Shown here: positions 1-7,355 of the stretch, piece by piece
How the letters are laid out: the number at the start of each line of letters is the position of its first letter
Numbering within the stretch: the stretch's first letter is position 1
DNA from: Candidatus Pacearchaeota archaeon
Lineage (GTDB): Archaea; Nanobdellota; Nanobdellia; Pacearchaeales; GW2011-AR1
Length of the DNA: 52,880 bases
NCBI GenBank assembly: GCA_017609885.1
Contig: JAFCDB010000013.1
Location: 1 to 52,880, forward strand
Direction of reading: 5' to 3'
Position numbers and translations under genes: made by a program
Notes under the pieces: model-generated
Seen by the model: only the letters and a program-made list of their open reading frames with translations
Database searches by the model: none
What the model was told of the DNA's origin: nothing

Positions 1-1
1 T

Positions 2-94
2 ATCAAACATTATTTCCAAGAAGTATATCATGAAATTTTGTTGCATATAATTAAAAGAAAAATAAAAGACAAAAAAAGTCATTTGTCTAATTAA
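2..94 (+). CDS. 3' end of an unidentified CDS running in from the left edge
   Basis: An open frame enters from the left edge and ends at TAA 92-94, giving about 30 residues (starts IKHYFQEVYHEILLH, then a Lys-rich tail). The basic amphipathic C-terminus could end a real protein, but the piece is too short to identify and could be chance. The other two forward frames stop sooner. Confidence 0.3.
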   Translation: MKHYFQEVYHEILLHIIKRKIKDKKSHLSN

Positions 95-302
95 GAAAGT
101 TTTGGAAAATGGAGGGGGAGGGGAGGGGCGGTTTCGCGAGAAAGATTCTCTGCGGGAAATTAGTTAATATGTGCAACAATATTAATTGATTATCTCCTAA
201 AAAATTCCTGAGCGACAAGGAGATTTTTTAGATAAGAGGTGATGGCGGTTGATTCTGAGCTTTAACAAATTTTATAAACTAATCTTTTGTGTTTATTTTA
301 TT
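95..302. other. Intergenic region with G-rich tract, repeat fragment and hairpin
   Basis: No gene seen. Positions 111-131 are a G-rich tract (G2-A-G5-A-G4-A-G4-C-G2), unusual in this AT-rich DNA and possibly G-quadruplex forming. Positions 130-161 match the dispersed repeat at 18905-19240 (shared core GCGAGAAAGATTCTC). Around 196-230 an inverted repeat CTAAAAAAT / ATTTTTTAG with an inner CCT/AGG could form a hairpin. A TATA-like stretch (ATTTTATAAAC) lies upstream of the tRNA. Confidence 0.5.
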
Positions 303-375
303 GGGGCTATGGTCTAGTCTGGCATGATCCGAGCTTTGGGAGTTCGTGACCCAGGTTCAAATCCTGGTGGCCCCA
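303..375 (+). tRNA. tRNA-Pro (TGG)
   Basis: A full cloverleaf can be drawn: acceptor GGGGCTA/TGGCCCC (one G-U), anticodon stem CGAGC/GTTCG with loop TTTGGGA giving anticodon TGG, and T-arm CCAGG-TTCAAAT-CCTGG. Discriminator is A. The D-stem is weak (one G-U, one U-U). No intron and no encoded CCA. A T-run follows directly, consistent with archaeal termination. Confidence 0.93.
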
Positions 376-404
376 TTTTTTTATTAGAAATTATTGCACT
401 GAAA

Positions 405-437
405 ACTTTAAATAATCCATTGTATAACTTTATACAA
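405..437 (+). promoter_or_regulatory. TATA-like box and palindromic operator before the 445 gene
   Basis: TTTAAATAA near 407-415 resembles an archaeal TATA box. It is followed by a perfect 7-4-7 palindrome TTGTATA-ACTT-TATACAA at 420-437, ending 7 nt before the ATG at 445. A palindrome between TATA box and start is typical of repressor autoregulation. That the downstream protein binds here is an inference. Confidence 0.5.
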
Positions 438-444
438 TTGTAAA

Positions 445-705
445 ATGGAAATAAAAATATTACATTATCCAAAATTAGATTCTATCTTAATGGTTGAAAA
501 GGCAATTCAAAATAGTGAAGACTATCCCACTCGAATGGAATTGTGGAAAAGTTTGCCTAAGCAAATGCAGTATCAAACATTTAAATTAATTTTAGATTAT
601 CTTGAGAGGTCAAATAAGATAATGTTTGAAGAAGATAAGATAGTTTGGATTTTTGCAAATAGCAGGAAACTTAATATGCTGATTAACGAGGCTGTTAGAG
701 TTTAG
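445..705 (+). CDS. Small hypothetical protein, possible winged-helix regulator
   Basis: 86 residues, not recognised. It looks mostly alpha-helical with a wing-like end: residues 28-65 read as helix-turn-helix (TRMELWKSLPKQMQYQTFKL, then LDYLERSNKIMFEEDKIVWIF), like small archaeal transcription factors. A perfect palindrome lies immediately upstream, supporting an autoregulatory role. The stop is TAG at 703-705 and the same frame stays open to 1062, so this and the next gene may be a coupled pair or one interrupted gene. ATG 445 is the only good start. Confidence 0.6.
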   Translation: MEIKILHYPKLDSILMVEKAIQNSEDYPTRMELWKSLPKQMQYQTFKLILDYLERSNKIMFEEDKIVWIFANSRKLNMLINEAVRV

Positions 706-771
706 ATTAAAGAGTTTGTTACAAAATTAAGTGGAAGTTTATTTCACGCAAAAGTTGAAATAGAAAGAGAG

Positions 772-1062
772 TTGAGAGAGGGAAATAAATCCAACGAGAG
801 ATTATATTTATTAATCTTGAAAGCAATTGATTTTCTTAAGGTTGGAAGGAGAGGAGATCCAATATCAAAGAAACTTCTAATTTACAAATATTTCGAAAAT
901 AAATATGGAATTACAAATTTATTTTTAATTAAATCGAGCAGAGAAGCAAGAGCATTTCATACAAATACTTCTCAAAATAAATTTAAGATTTTGCAGATTA
1001 TTTTAGAAGTTTATGAGAGGCATAAAAATTACGAGAAAGTTGGAGGATACAATGAACATTGA
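772..1062 (+). CDS. Hypothetical protein in frame with the upstream gene
   Basis: About 96 residues from a TTG at 772. No ATG is available, and the frame is open back to the TAG at 703-705. The product is basic and helical and contains GRRGDPISKK followed by Tyr/Lys-rich sequence; I do not recognise the family. The start could lie at any non-ATG codon between 706 and 772 (the extra residues IKEFVTKLSGSLFHAKVEIE look coding), or the protein could be made by readthrough of the upstream TAG. Base composition matches the neighbours. Confidence 0.5.
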   Translation: MREGNKSNERLYLLILKAIDFLKVGRRGDPISKKLLIYKYFENKYGITNLFLIKSSREARAFHTNTSQNKFKILQIILEVYERHKNYEKVGGYNEH

Positions 1063-1133
1063 TAGAAATATTCCTTTTTGACAGAATCTCCCCAAATCCC
1101 AAAATTTAAAAACCCTCCACTCAATAAAATATC

Positions 1134-1355
1134 ATGGCGCGCACAAAAAAAGTTAAAGCTTCAGGAAAGCACAAAGTCGGCTATGGAACAAACGTCAGAA
1201 AGAAATTTGTAGCTGTAGAATCAAAGCAGAGGAAAAAGCAAACTTGTCCTTTTTGCAAGAAGCTTGGAGTGAAACGGAAATCAGCTGGAATTTGGAATTG
1301 CAAAAAGTGCAAAAAGACTTTCGCAGGCAGGGCCTATTATTTAGACAATGAATAA
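1134..1355 (+). CDS. rpl37ae: Large ribosomal subunit protein eL43 (L37Ae)
   Basis: 73-residue zinc-ribbon ribosomal protein. A basic N-terminus (ARTKKVKASGKHKVGYGTNVRK) is followed by CPFC at about residues 38-41 and CKKC at about 56-59, the four zinc ligands expected for L37Ae, with the family ending AGRAYY. It binds 23S rRNA in the large subunit. It is followed at short distance by RNA polymerase subunit P and prefoldin beta, the usual archaeal order. Length is normal for the family. Confidence 0.95.
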   Translation: MARTKKVKASGKHKVGYGTNVRKKFVAVESKQRKKQTCPFCKKLGVKRKSAGIWNCKKCKKTFAGRAYYLDNE

Positions 1356-1390
1356 ATTTAAATAACCTCAAAATCAGATAATAATATAAA

Positions 1391-1528
1391 ATGGCAGAAT
1401 ACAAATGTTTCAAATGCGGAAAATCAATTTCATCAAAGAAGTTAGGAAAAAGATTCACATGTCCTGGTTGTAACTATAAAATATTTTTCAAGCCGAGGTC
1501 GGCAGTTGTTAAAATAAAGGCAGATTAA
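1391..1528 (+). CDS. rpoP: DNA-directed RNA polymerase subunit P (Rpo12)
   Basis: 45-residue zinc-ribbon protein starting MAEYKCFKCGKSI with FTCPGCNYKIF further on, i.e. CxxC...CxxC, followed by the basic segment FKPRSAVVKIKAD. Rpo12 is the archaeal counterpart of eukaryotic Rpb12 and helps assemble the RNA polymerase Rpo3/Rpo10/Rpo11 platform. It lies between L37Ae and prefoldin beta, with one base between its stop and the prefoldin ATG, so the three are probably co-transcribed. Confidence 0.93.
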   Translation: MAEYKCFKCGKSISSKKLGKRFTCPGCNYKIFFKPRSAVVKIKAD

Positions 1529-1529
1529 A

Positions 1530-1853
1530 ATGGATGAAGAAATGAATAAACGGGTTCAGAATTTACAGGCACTTGAGCAGGACTTTCAGCAGATTATGAT
1601 GCAAAAGCAGACACTCCAGGTTGAAGCAAATGAAATTAATACAGCATTTGAAGAAATAAGCAAAACAAAAGGAGATGTGTTCAGAGTTTTAGGAAGTATT
1701 ATGTTAAAAGCCAAACCAATAGAGCTGAAAAAAGAGCTCAAGGAAAAAAAAGAATTTTTAGATAAAAGATTAAAAGCAATTGAACAGCAAGAACTTTCTT
1801 ATCGGGAAAATATTGAAAGAATCAGAAATGAATTAATTAGCAAGATGAAATAA
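1530..1853 (+). CDS. pfdB: Prefoldin subunit beta
   Basis: 107 residues, almost wholly coiled coil: an N-terminal helix (about 1-45), a short hairpin with KGDVFRVLGSIMLKA at about 48-63, typical of beta-class prefoldins, and a C-terminal helix rich in Lys/Glu. Beta subunits form the hexameric jellyfish-shaped chaperone with alpha subunits and pass unfolded proteins to the thermosome. It starts one base after the rpoP stop, consistent with an operon. Normal length. Confidence 0.9.
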   Translation: MDEEMNKRVQNLQALEQDFQQIMMQKQTLQVEANEINTAFEEISKTKGDVFRVLGSIMLKAKPIELKKELKEKKEFLDKRLKAIEQQELSYRENIERIRNELISKMK

Positions 1854-1891
1854 TTAGGTAGTTTTTTATATCTATTTAAATTATTAATCCT

Positions 1892-3235
1892 ATGAAAAAA
1901 ATAAAAAGAGAAAATAAATTAAAGACACTTTCAATATTAATTTTTATAATTTCAATAATTTTCCTAATAAGTTTTTTTTCAATTTCAAGGGGAAATAGCT
2001 ACAAGGGAGAAATTCACCAAGTTCCGGAATCATCAATAGAATTTCTTTATGACTTGACTTATAAAGATGAGAATGGAATCATTGTTTATGAGCAGGAAAT
2101 TTTTGATAGGATTTTTGAAATAATTGACAGTGCAGAAAATTTCATAATTGCGGACTTTTTTTTATTCAAAAGTTCAGAAAAGCAAGTTCACAGAAATCTC
2201 GCAGAAGAACTTACAAGCCATTTAATTAATAAGAAAAAACAAAATCCTAAAATGCCAATTTATTTTACAACTGATTATCTTAATGAAATGAATTTTGATA
2301 ATAGGCACCTGGAAAGATTAAAACAAGAGGGGATAATTGTCAAGTATTATTCTCCTCATAAGACTAAGAATTTTGATGAAGAAACTTGGGTAAATTCCTT
2401 CTGGAAATTATTCAGGGGTAGATTAAATCACCGAAAATTGATAATTGCAGACAGCAAGGATAAAATAGTATCTTTGATTACTTCAGCAAATCCTCATGAT
2501 GAAAGCAGTGCACATTCAAATGTGGCAGTTTATATTGAAGAAAAAATCTGGAAAGATATTTATGATTTTGAAAATGGACTTGGATTAATTGATGAAAAAG
2601 AATTTGAAGGATTTTTTGAAAATGTTTCTGAATCCCAATCTGGAAATATTTCAGTGCAATTTTTGGCAGATAATGCGCTTGTTAACTCCTTTATGAGTGA
2701 AATCGATAATACTGAAAAAGGAGAATCTATAGAAATTATGGTTTTTTATTTGTCGTCTAAAAAGATAATTGGGAAGTTAATTTCTGCGTCTGAAAGAGGT
2801 GTTGATATAAAAATTGTGTTAGACCAAAGCATAAACGCTTTTGGAAAGAAAAAGAACGGAATTCCAAATAAACCTGTTGCGGAAATAATCACTCAAAAAA
2901 GTAAGGGGAAAATTCCTATTCGATGGTATGATTCGCACGGAGAACAATTCCATGTTAAAATGACCATTATTAAAAAGAAAAATAATCAGTCAATTGTTTT
3001 TTTAGGTGCATCTCATTTAGTCAACTATGAAGTTATCAATTATAATTCGCAGGCAGATGTGAAAATTGTTGCAGATAGAAATTCAAAGTTAATAAAAGAA
3101 ACTGAAGGATTTTTTGAGAGGATTTGGGAAAATAAAGCAGGAAAATATACTGTTGAATATGAAGAGTTTAGGGATAATTCTGTTTTGAAAAGATTGTGGT
3201 ATGAAATATGGGAGATTTTGAAATTGATTTTTTGA
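1892..3235 (+). CDS. Membrane-anchored phospholipase D-like protein
   Basis: 447 residues with an N-terminal membrane anchor (about residues 12-32) and two phospholipase D-type halves. The first HKD motif is intact (HRKLIIAD, about 181-188, then SANPHD). The second is HVKMTIIKK with GASHL downstream: His and Lys remain but the Asp position reads Lys, so the second half may be partly degenerate. The topology puts the catalytic part outside the membrane. Family members act on phosphodiesters such as phospholipids, cardiolipin precursors or nucleic acids; the substrate cannot be told. It sits alone, 38 nt after prefoldin. Confidence 0.8.
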   Translation: MKKIKRENKLKTLSILIFIISIIFLISFFSISRGNSYKGEIHQVPESSIEFLYDLTYKDENGIIVYEQEIFDRIFEIIDSAENFIIADFFLFKSSEKQVHRNLAEELTSHLINKKKQNPKMPIYFTTDYLNEMNFDNRHLERLKQEGIIVKYYSPHKTKNFDEETWVNSFWKLFRGRLNHRKLIIADSKDKIVSLITSANPHDESSAHSNVAVYIEEKIWKDIYDFENGLGLIDEKEFEGFFENVSESQSGNISVQFLADNALVNSFMSEIDNTEKGESIEIMVFYLSSKKIIGKLISASERGVDIKIVLDQSINAFGKKKNGIPNKPVAEIITQKSKGKIPIRWYDSHGEQFHVKMTIIKKKNNQSIVFLGASHLVNYEVINYNSQADVKIVADRNSKLIKETEGFFERIWENKAGKYTVEYEEFRDNSVLKRLWYEIWEILKLIF

Positions 3236-3296
3236 TGTATTGAAATGACTTTCTGACTATAGAAATCTTTATAAAGATTTCAAGTTTACTTCTATC

Positions 3297-3683
3297 ATGG
3301 TGTTTGATAAATTAAAAAAAGCATTTGGTGAGGGCGAAGATTCAGAAGATTATATTGAACTTGATTTAGGGCAGGAACAGAAAAAAGCAAAGGTAAATGT
3401 GCGCCCGTTTGTTTTAAGAAAATTCGACGATGTTAATGAAATCTTGAATTCTCTAAGAGAAGGCTACACAATCGCAGTTATTGATATAAAAGATTTGAGA
3501 AAGAAAGATGTTATTGAGTTGAAAAGGGCGGTTAGTAAAATTAAGAAAACAACTGAGGCACTTGAAGGGAGCATCACTGGTTTTGGGGAAAATATTGTGA
3601 TTGCAACTCCTCAATTTGCTGAGATTAATCTTAATCCTGTGGGGGTTAGTGAAAGTTCGCAGGAAGGGATTGGGACTTATTAA
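3297..3683 (+). CDS. sepF: SepF-like cell division protein
   Basis: 128 residues: a short amphipathic N-terminus (MVFDKLKKAFG) that can insert in the membrane, an acidic linker, then the SepF core about 37-115 with VRPFVLRKFDDVNEILNSLR and the ITGFGENIVIATP segment. In archaea SepF is the membrane anchor of FtsZ at the division ring. No ftsZ lies in this window. A TATA-like TTTATAAAG is about 25 nt before the ATG, fitting a leaderless transcript. Length is normal for archaeal SepF. Confidence 0.85.
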   Translation: MVFDKLKKAFGEGEDSEDYIELDLGQEQKKAKVNVRPFVLRKFDDVNEILNSLREGYTIAVIDIKDLRKKDVIELKRAVSKIKKTTEALEGSITGFGENIVIATPQFAEINLNPVGVSESSQEGIGTY

Positions 3684-3723
3684 GTATCTATAACTATATA
3701 AAATTTATATTCTTTAATTTTTT

Positions 3724-4150
3724 ATGAGTGAGAGATTTAATACCTTTATTAATATAATGGGGGATTGGAGCTTCGTTACTTGCATTACTGATTCCTTTAG
3801 TAATTTTTTTCTATACAGCTCCTAATGAAATAAAAAATCAGACATTAATAATTTTGGGCATAATTTTGTTTGCGTTAGTTATCTTATCAATAATTTATCT
3901 ATTATGGTCAAGATATAGAAAGTTAATTAGAAGTGTTAGTCGAACTGATAATAAAATTTTAGAAATGGAAAAAGATTTAAAGCTTAATGAACTACTAAAT
4001 AACATGGATAAGAGGTTATCAATTCTTGAGGCAGTTTTTCTTATAAAGAAGAATAAAAAGGGAATGGAGTTTGATCCAAGAATACTTATGATTATTATAT
4101 TATTGATATTGTTGTATTTGTTTTTGAAATCTGCAGGATATTTGCCGTGA
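3724..4150 (+). pseudogene. Small membrane protein broken by a frameshift in a G5 run
   Basis: ATG at 3724 begins MSERFNTFINIMG but this frame soon stops. After the GGGGG run at about 3759-3763 the frame one base further on encodes IGASLLALLIPLVIFF and continues to 4150 with two more membrane helices (about 3851-3900 and 4084-4140) around a charged coiled-coil middle. A four-G run would give one continuous protein of about 141 residues with three membrane spans. The homopolymer makes a sequencing indel plausible; otherwise it is a young pseudogene. If translation instead starts internally, TTG 3854 would give 98 residues. Confidence 0.6.
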
Positions 4151-4459
4151 TTATTCACAATCTTCAGGACAATTACATTCACTTTCCCAATCTTCACAGT
4201 TATTATTACCACAATCTGTGCATATACTTGCTCCTCCCTCGAGAAGATTACACTTCCTATCAAATGAGTTCTTAGAAGCTACTTCTGTTAAACCCTCACA
4301 ACATTCTCTAATTGTAGTCGAAGGATTAGATGCTGCAACTTCTCCTTCTTTTGCACAAGTTAAGGAACCTTGAGTTGCAATTTGAAAAAATGCATAAACT
4401 CCAAAACCTATAATTAAAATTGCAACGATTATAATGCCTATAATCAATCCTCTTTTCAT
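4151..4459 (-). CDS. Small Cys-rich membrane-anchored protein
   Basis: 102 residues: MKRG, then a hydrophobic segment (about 5-28) acting as signal/anchor, then an exported part with nine cysteines, many acidic, ending CNCPEDCE. The pattern CTDCGNNNCEDWESECNCPEDC resembles the short Cys-rich knobs on many DPANN surface proteins. It runs convergent to the preceding gene with directly adjoining stops. No enzymatic motif. Confidence 0.7.
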   Translation of the reverse strand: MKRGLIIGIIIVAILIIGFGVYAFFQIATQGSLTCAKEGEVAASNPSTTIRECCEGLTEVASKNSFDRKCNLLEGGASICTDCGNNNCEDWESECNCPEDCE

Positions 4460-4492
4460 AAAACTATATGGAAATTATTTATATATACCTTT

Positions 4493-4861
4493 CTATTTAA
4501 CACTTGCAACAGAAAAAACCGTCTTCAGCGCAACTATAATTGTTGCAGGAATAAACATTGTGAGCAAAGCATTAAGTATTGTTACAATTAAAATCCCAAC
4601 ATCGCCGACAAGAATCAATCTTTGCTGCCCCATTGAGCTGACTATCACAAGGGAAACTGTTGCGAGCAAGAAAGTCATTGACTCTTTTGCATCATTGCCG
4701 ACACTTACTATTCCAATTATTGTCCCTAATATAGCTAAGGTGAGATAAATCCATTGGTTATATGAAATTAAAACTGTTTTTTGGAAAACACCGAAAGCTA
4801 CAGCTACAATTACCCCTAAAAGAACAGCCCACGCACCCCATAAATTTTCCCGCGATTTCAT
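4493..4861 (-). CDS. Four-helix integral membrane protein, unknown function
   Basis: 122 residues with about four hydrophobic helices (about 9-28, 34-54, 61-78, 83-115) and short loops; few charged residues beyond the MKSREN start. I do not recognise the family. It has its own upstream A/T-rich region and lies 33 nt before the Cys-rich protein gene on the same strand, so the two may form a small operon. Antisense frames here are shadows. Confidence 0.65.
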   Translation of the reverse strand: MKSRENLWGAWAVLLGVIVAVAFGVFQKTVLISYNQWIYLTLAILGTIIGIVSVGNDAKESMTFLLATVSLVIVSSMGQQRLILVGDVGILIVTILNALLTMFIPATIIVALKTVFSVASVK

Positions 4862-4949
4862 ATTAAATATAGAATAAAGAAGATTATAAAGTTTGTGATG
4901 ATTTTTGATTTGTGAAAAAGTTTATATAGAATGTTTTTTTAATTGTTTT

Positions 4950-6909
4950 ATGAAAAGAGGTTTAGTAATTGGGGTTTTGTTTTTTGTTTTAGCTATGTCT
5001 CTCTCTCTCTCTCTCTCGTTTCTGCAGCTTGGTGGAATCCGTTTGATTGGTTTGAACCGCAGTTGAGTCCAGGAGATTGTGTTGATAGTGATGGGGGGAA
5101 AAACTATGATGAAGTTGGTATAGCAACCGGAGATTTTAATGGAGAATATGGAGATTATTATGATAGTTGCGGATACCCTGGTCCAAGATATATTTTGAAA
5201 GAATATTATTGTGGAATTGATGGGAATGTAGAAATAGAATATAAATATGACTGCCTTAATGGATGTTCTGCTGGGAAATGTTTACCCTCTGAATGTGAAA
5301 TTGATTCTGATTGTGATGATGGAAAAGAATATTCAATAGATACCTGTGATAATAAACATCAATGCAAATATGATCCTTATCCCCCAATCTGTACAGATTC
5401 AGACGGAGGAACAGCGTTAGGTGTTAAAGGATTTATTCAAGAAACTTATACAACTGTTCTTGGTGTTGATTACCAAAGAAATGGAACAGATTCTTGTTCT
5501 GAAACAAAAATTTTAGAAGAACATGATTGTGATGATCCTGGCTCAGCACATAATCCAAAGCAATACTATTGCAAAAATGGTTGTTTAGAGGGAGCTTGTC
5601 AAGGAACTTTTTCAAATTGTAATCCTGGACAAAAATGTGCATCAACAAACAAACTAGTGTTCCTATCTGGAAATTGTGAAATTGATTATCAGGAAACCAG
5701 GAATTGTAGATATGGTTGTTCAAATGATAAATGTAAATCAGCTTGGGGAATTGAGGTATTGAGATTTATAATGCTAGATCCCGCCGAGATCCCTTATAAT
5801 CATATTATATTAGATAATAGCTCTGTGATGTTTAATGTTACCTTAAAGAACAACGCAAATAGGAGACTAACAAACATTCCAATAACAGTTGACGATAACA
5901 AAGGGTGGAAACAAACAAAAGATATTGATTTCGAAATTGGAGAAGAAAAATCAATCATATTTGAGTTCACTACCTCAGAAAATCAAATATTAAATAATCC
6001 CCACATATTCAATGTATCTTCTGGAAATGAGGGAGATACTTCAATATCTGTCAATTATGATTATTATCTAATAGTTTTAGATAATAATACGCTTTTAGAT
6101 TTATCTCAAGGAGAAGAAAAGCAAGTAATTGTTGGAGAAGAAGAGTATAATGTTTCTATTGCCTACATGGATCCTTCGAGACTTAAATTATATATAAATG
6201 AGGAAGTTGTTTCCTCTTCTAGGGGCAGTTACAATAGATTCCCAAATGGAGGATACTTGGGAGTTTTTGACATCATCTTTCTAGATTATCCTGGAGGACT
6301 TCGACAAGCAACATTCGCACTCGCACCCCCAGGAATAAATGCAACTTGCGAAGACACAGATGATGGAAAAAATTATTCTGTTCCTGGACAAACTTGCTTT
6401 GGGGTTCAATGCGAACAAGATTATTGTATTGAAGGTTGGAGAGATTTAGTGGAATATTATTGTGAGGGAGATGAAATTAAATCTGAGATTATTGAATGCA
6501 CTCCAGAACTTGGAGGCGAGGATTGTATAGATGCTATGTGTACTAATGTTGCTCCTGTACCTCCATGTGATGTCTGTAAAATAGGAACTAAAATTTGTGT
6601 TGATGAAAATTCTTATGAGGAATGCATTTCTCAGGGTGAGTGTTCACATTATGGTGAAACTCAAATGTGTGATGAAGGATCTCTCTGTGAAGACGGAGAA
6701 TGCATCCCAGAAAACGCCTGCACCCAAGTCGGAAAAAGAAAATCAGGAGAATATTGTTCATCTGAAAGAATTTGGGTTGAACAAAAAACCATTGATGAAA
6801 TTTGCCAAAGAGATTTTGAATGTCAGGATTTTGGTATGTTCTCGGAGCACTACTTACTGTCTTAATTGTTTTGTTAGTTGTATTGGGAATTACAATGAAA
6901 AAGAAATAA
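4950..6909 (+). CDS. Cys-rich surface protein with (TC)10 tract in its signal peptide; frame-disrupted
   Basis: The expected start is ATG 4950, giving the signal peptide start MKRGLVIGVLFFVLAM, like other MKRG...VSA signals here. At 4998-5017 a perfect (TC)10 tract shifts the reading frame. Removing one TC unit, or adding two, joins the signal peptide to VSAAWWNPFDWF and the long body. The body (to about 6820) has Cys-rich modules with GKNYD-type repeats, a CARDB/beta-sandwich-like middle (about residues 270-450) and further Cys knots. At about 6830 a T4 run shifts the frame again; one extra T would restore a C-terminal membrane helix (FWYVLGALLTVLIVLLVVLG) and stop at 6907-6909. So this is either a phase-variable gene in the OFF state, a decaying gene, or affected by sequencing indels. 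A TATA-like box lies at 4917-4926. An alternative TTG start at 4943 gives a poorer signal peptide and is less likely. Confidence 0.7.
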
Positions 6910-6956
6910 TTTTTGGGAATAGGAAGTTTTATGAGTGATGCTTCTTTATGATAATT

Positions 6957-7184
6957 ATGAAAAAAACAAAAGTAAAAGAGATATTTGGAAAATTGAAATT
7001 GGAAAGTAAAAAAACAACTGAAGAGGCTATAAAGGAGATAGATGAAGGATCATTATCTGAAGAAGAACATGATAAGAAGTTTGAATTAAGACCTGAATTC
7101 ATTGAAAGATTAGAAAGAATAGAGAAAGGAAAGTTCTTTGAATTTAAAAATATAGAAGAATTAAGAAAATCTATCGAGGGATAA
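6957..7184 (+). CDS. Antitoxin-like small protein (orphan)
   Basis: About 75 residues from ATG 6957; an ATG at 6948 would add MII. Highly charged and helical, with EEEHDKKFELRPEFIERLERI and FFEFKNIEELRKSIEG at the end. This resembles C-terminal tails of RelB-type archaeal antitoxins, where such segments wrap a RelE toxin. No toxin ORF follows before the next gene at 7356, so it would be an orphan. Function inferred only from composition and size. Confidence 0.5.
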   Translation: MKKTKVKEIFGKLKLESKKTTEEAIKEIDEGSLSEEEHDKKFELRPEFIERLERIEKGKFFEFKNIEELRKSIEG

Positions 7185-7355
7185 ATTTCCCAGGATTTTT
7201 TTAAAGCAATCGCCCAATTTCCTAAATTCCCAAAATTTCCTATTTTCCAAAATTTCCCAAATTTTTAATTTATCTTCGACAAAACTAATTTTAATTTCAA
7301 ATTTTTTTGAATTAATCGAAAAGTTTATAAACCGCTGTAACTGAAAAATTACAAC

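Noticed and set aside
235-270. C/D box sRNA (GTGATGG ... CTGA)
   Set aside because: Only weak matches to boxes C and D, too close together, and no paired C'/D' boxes.
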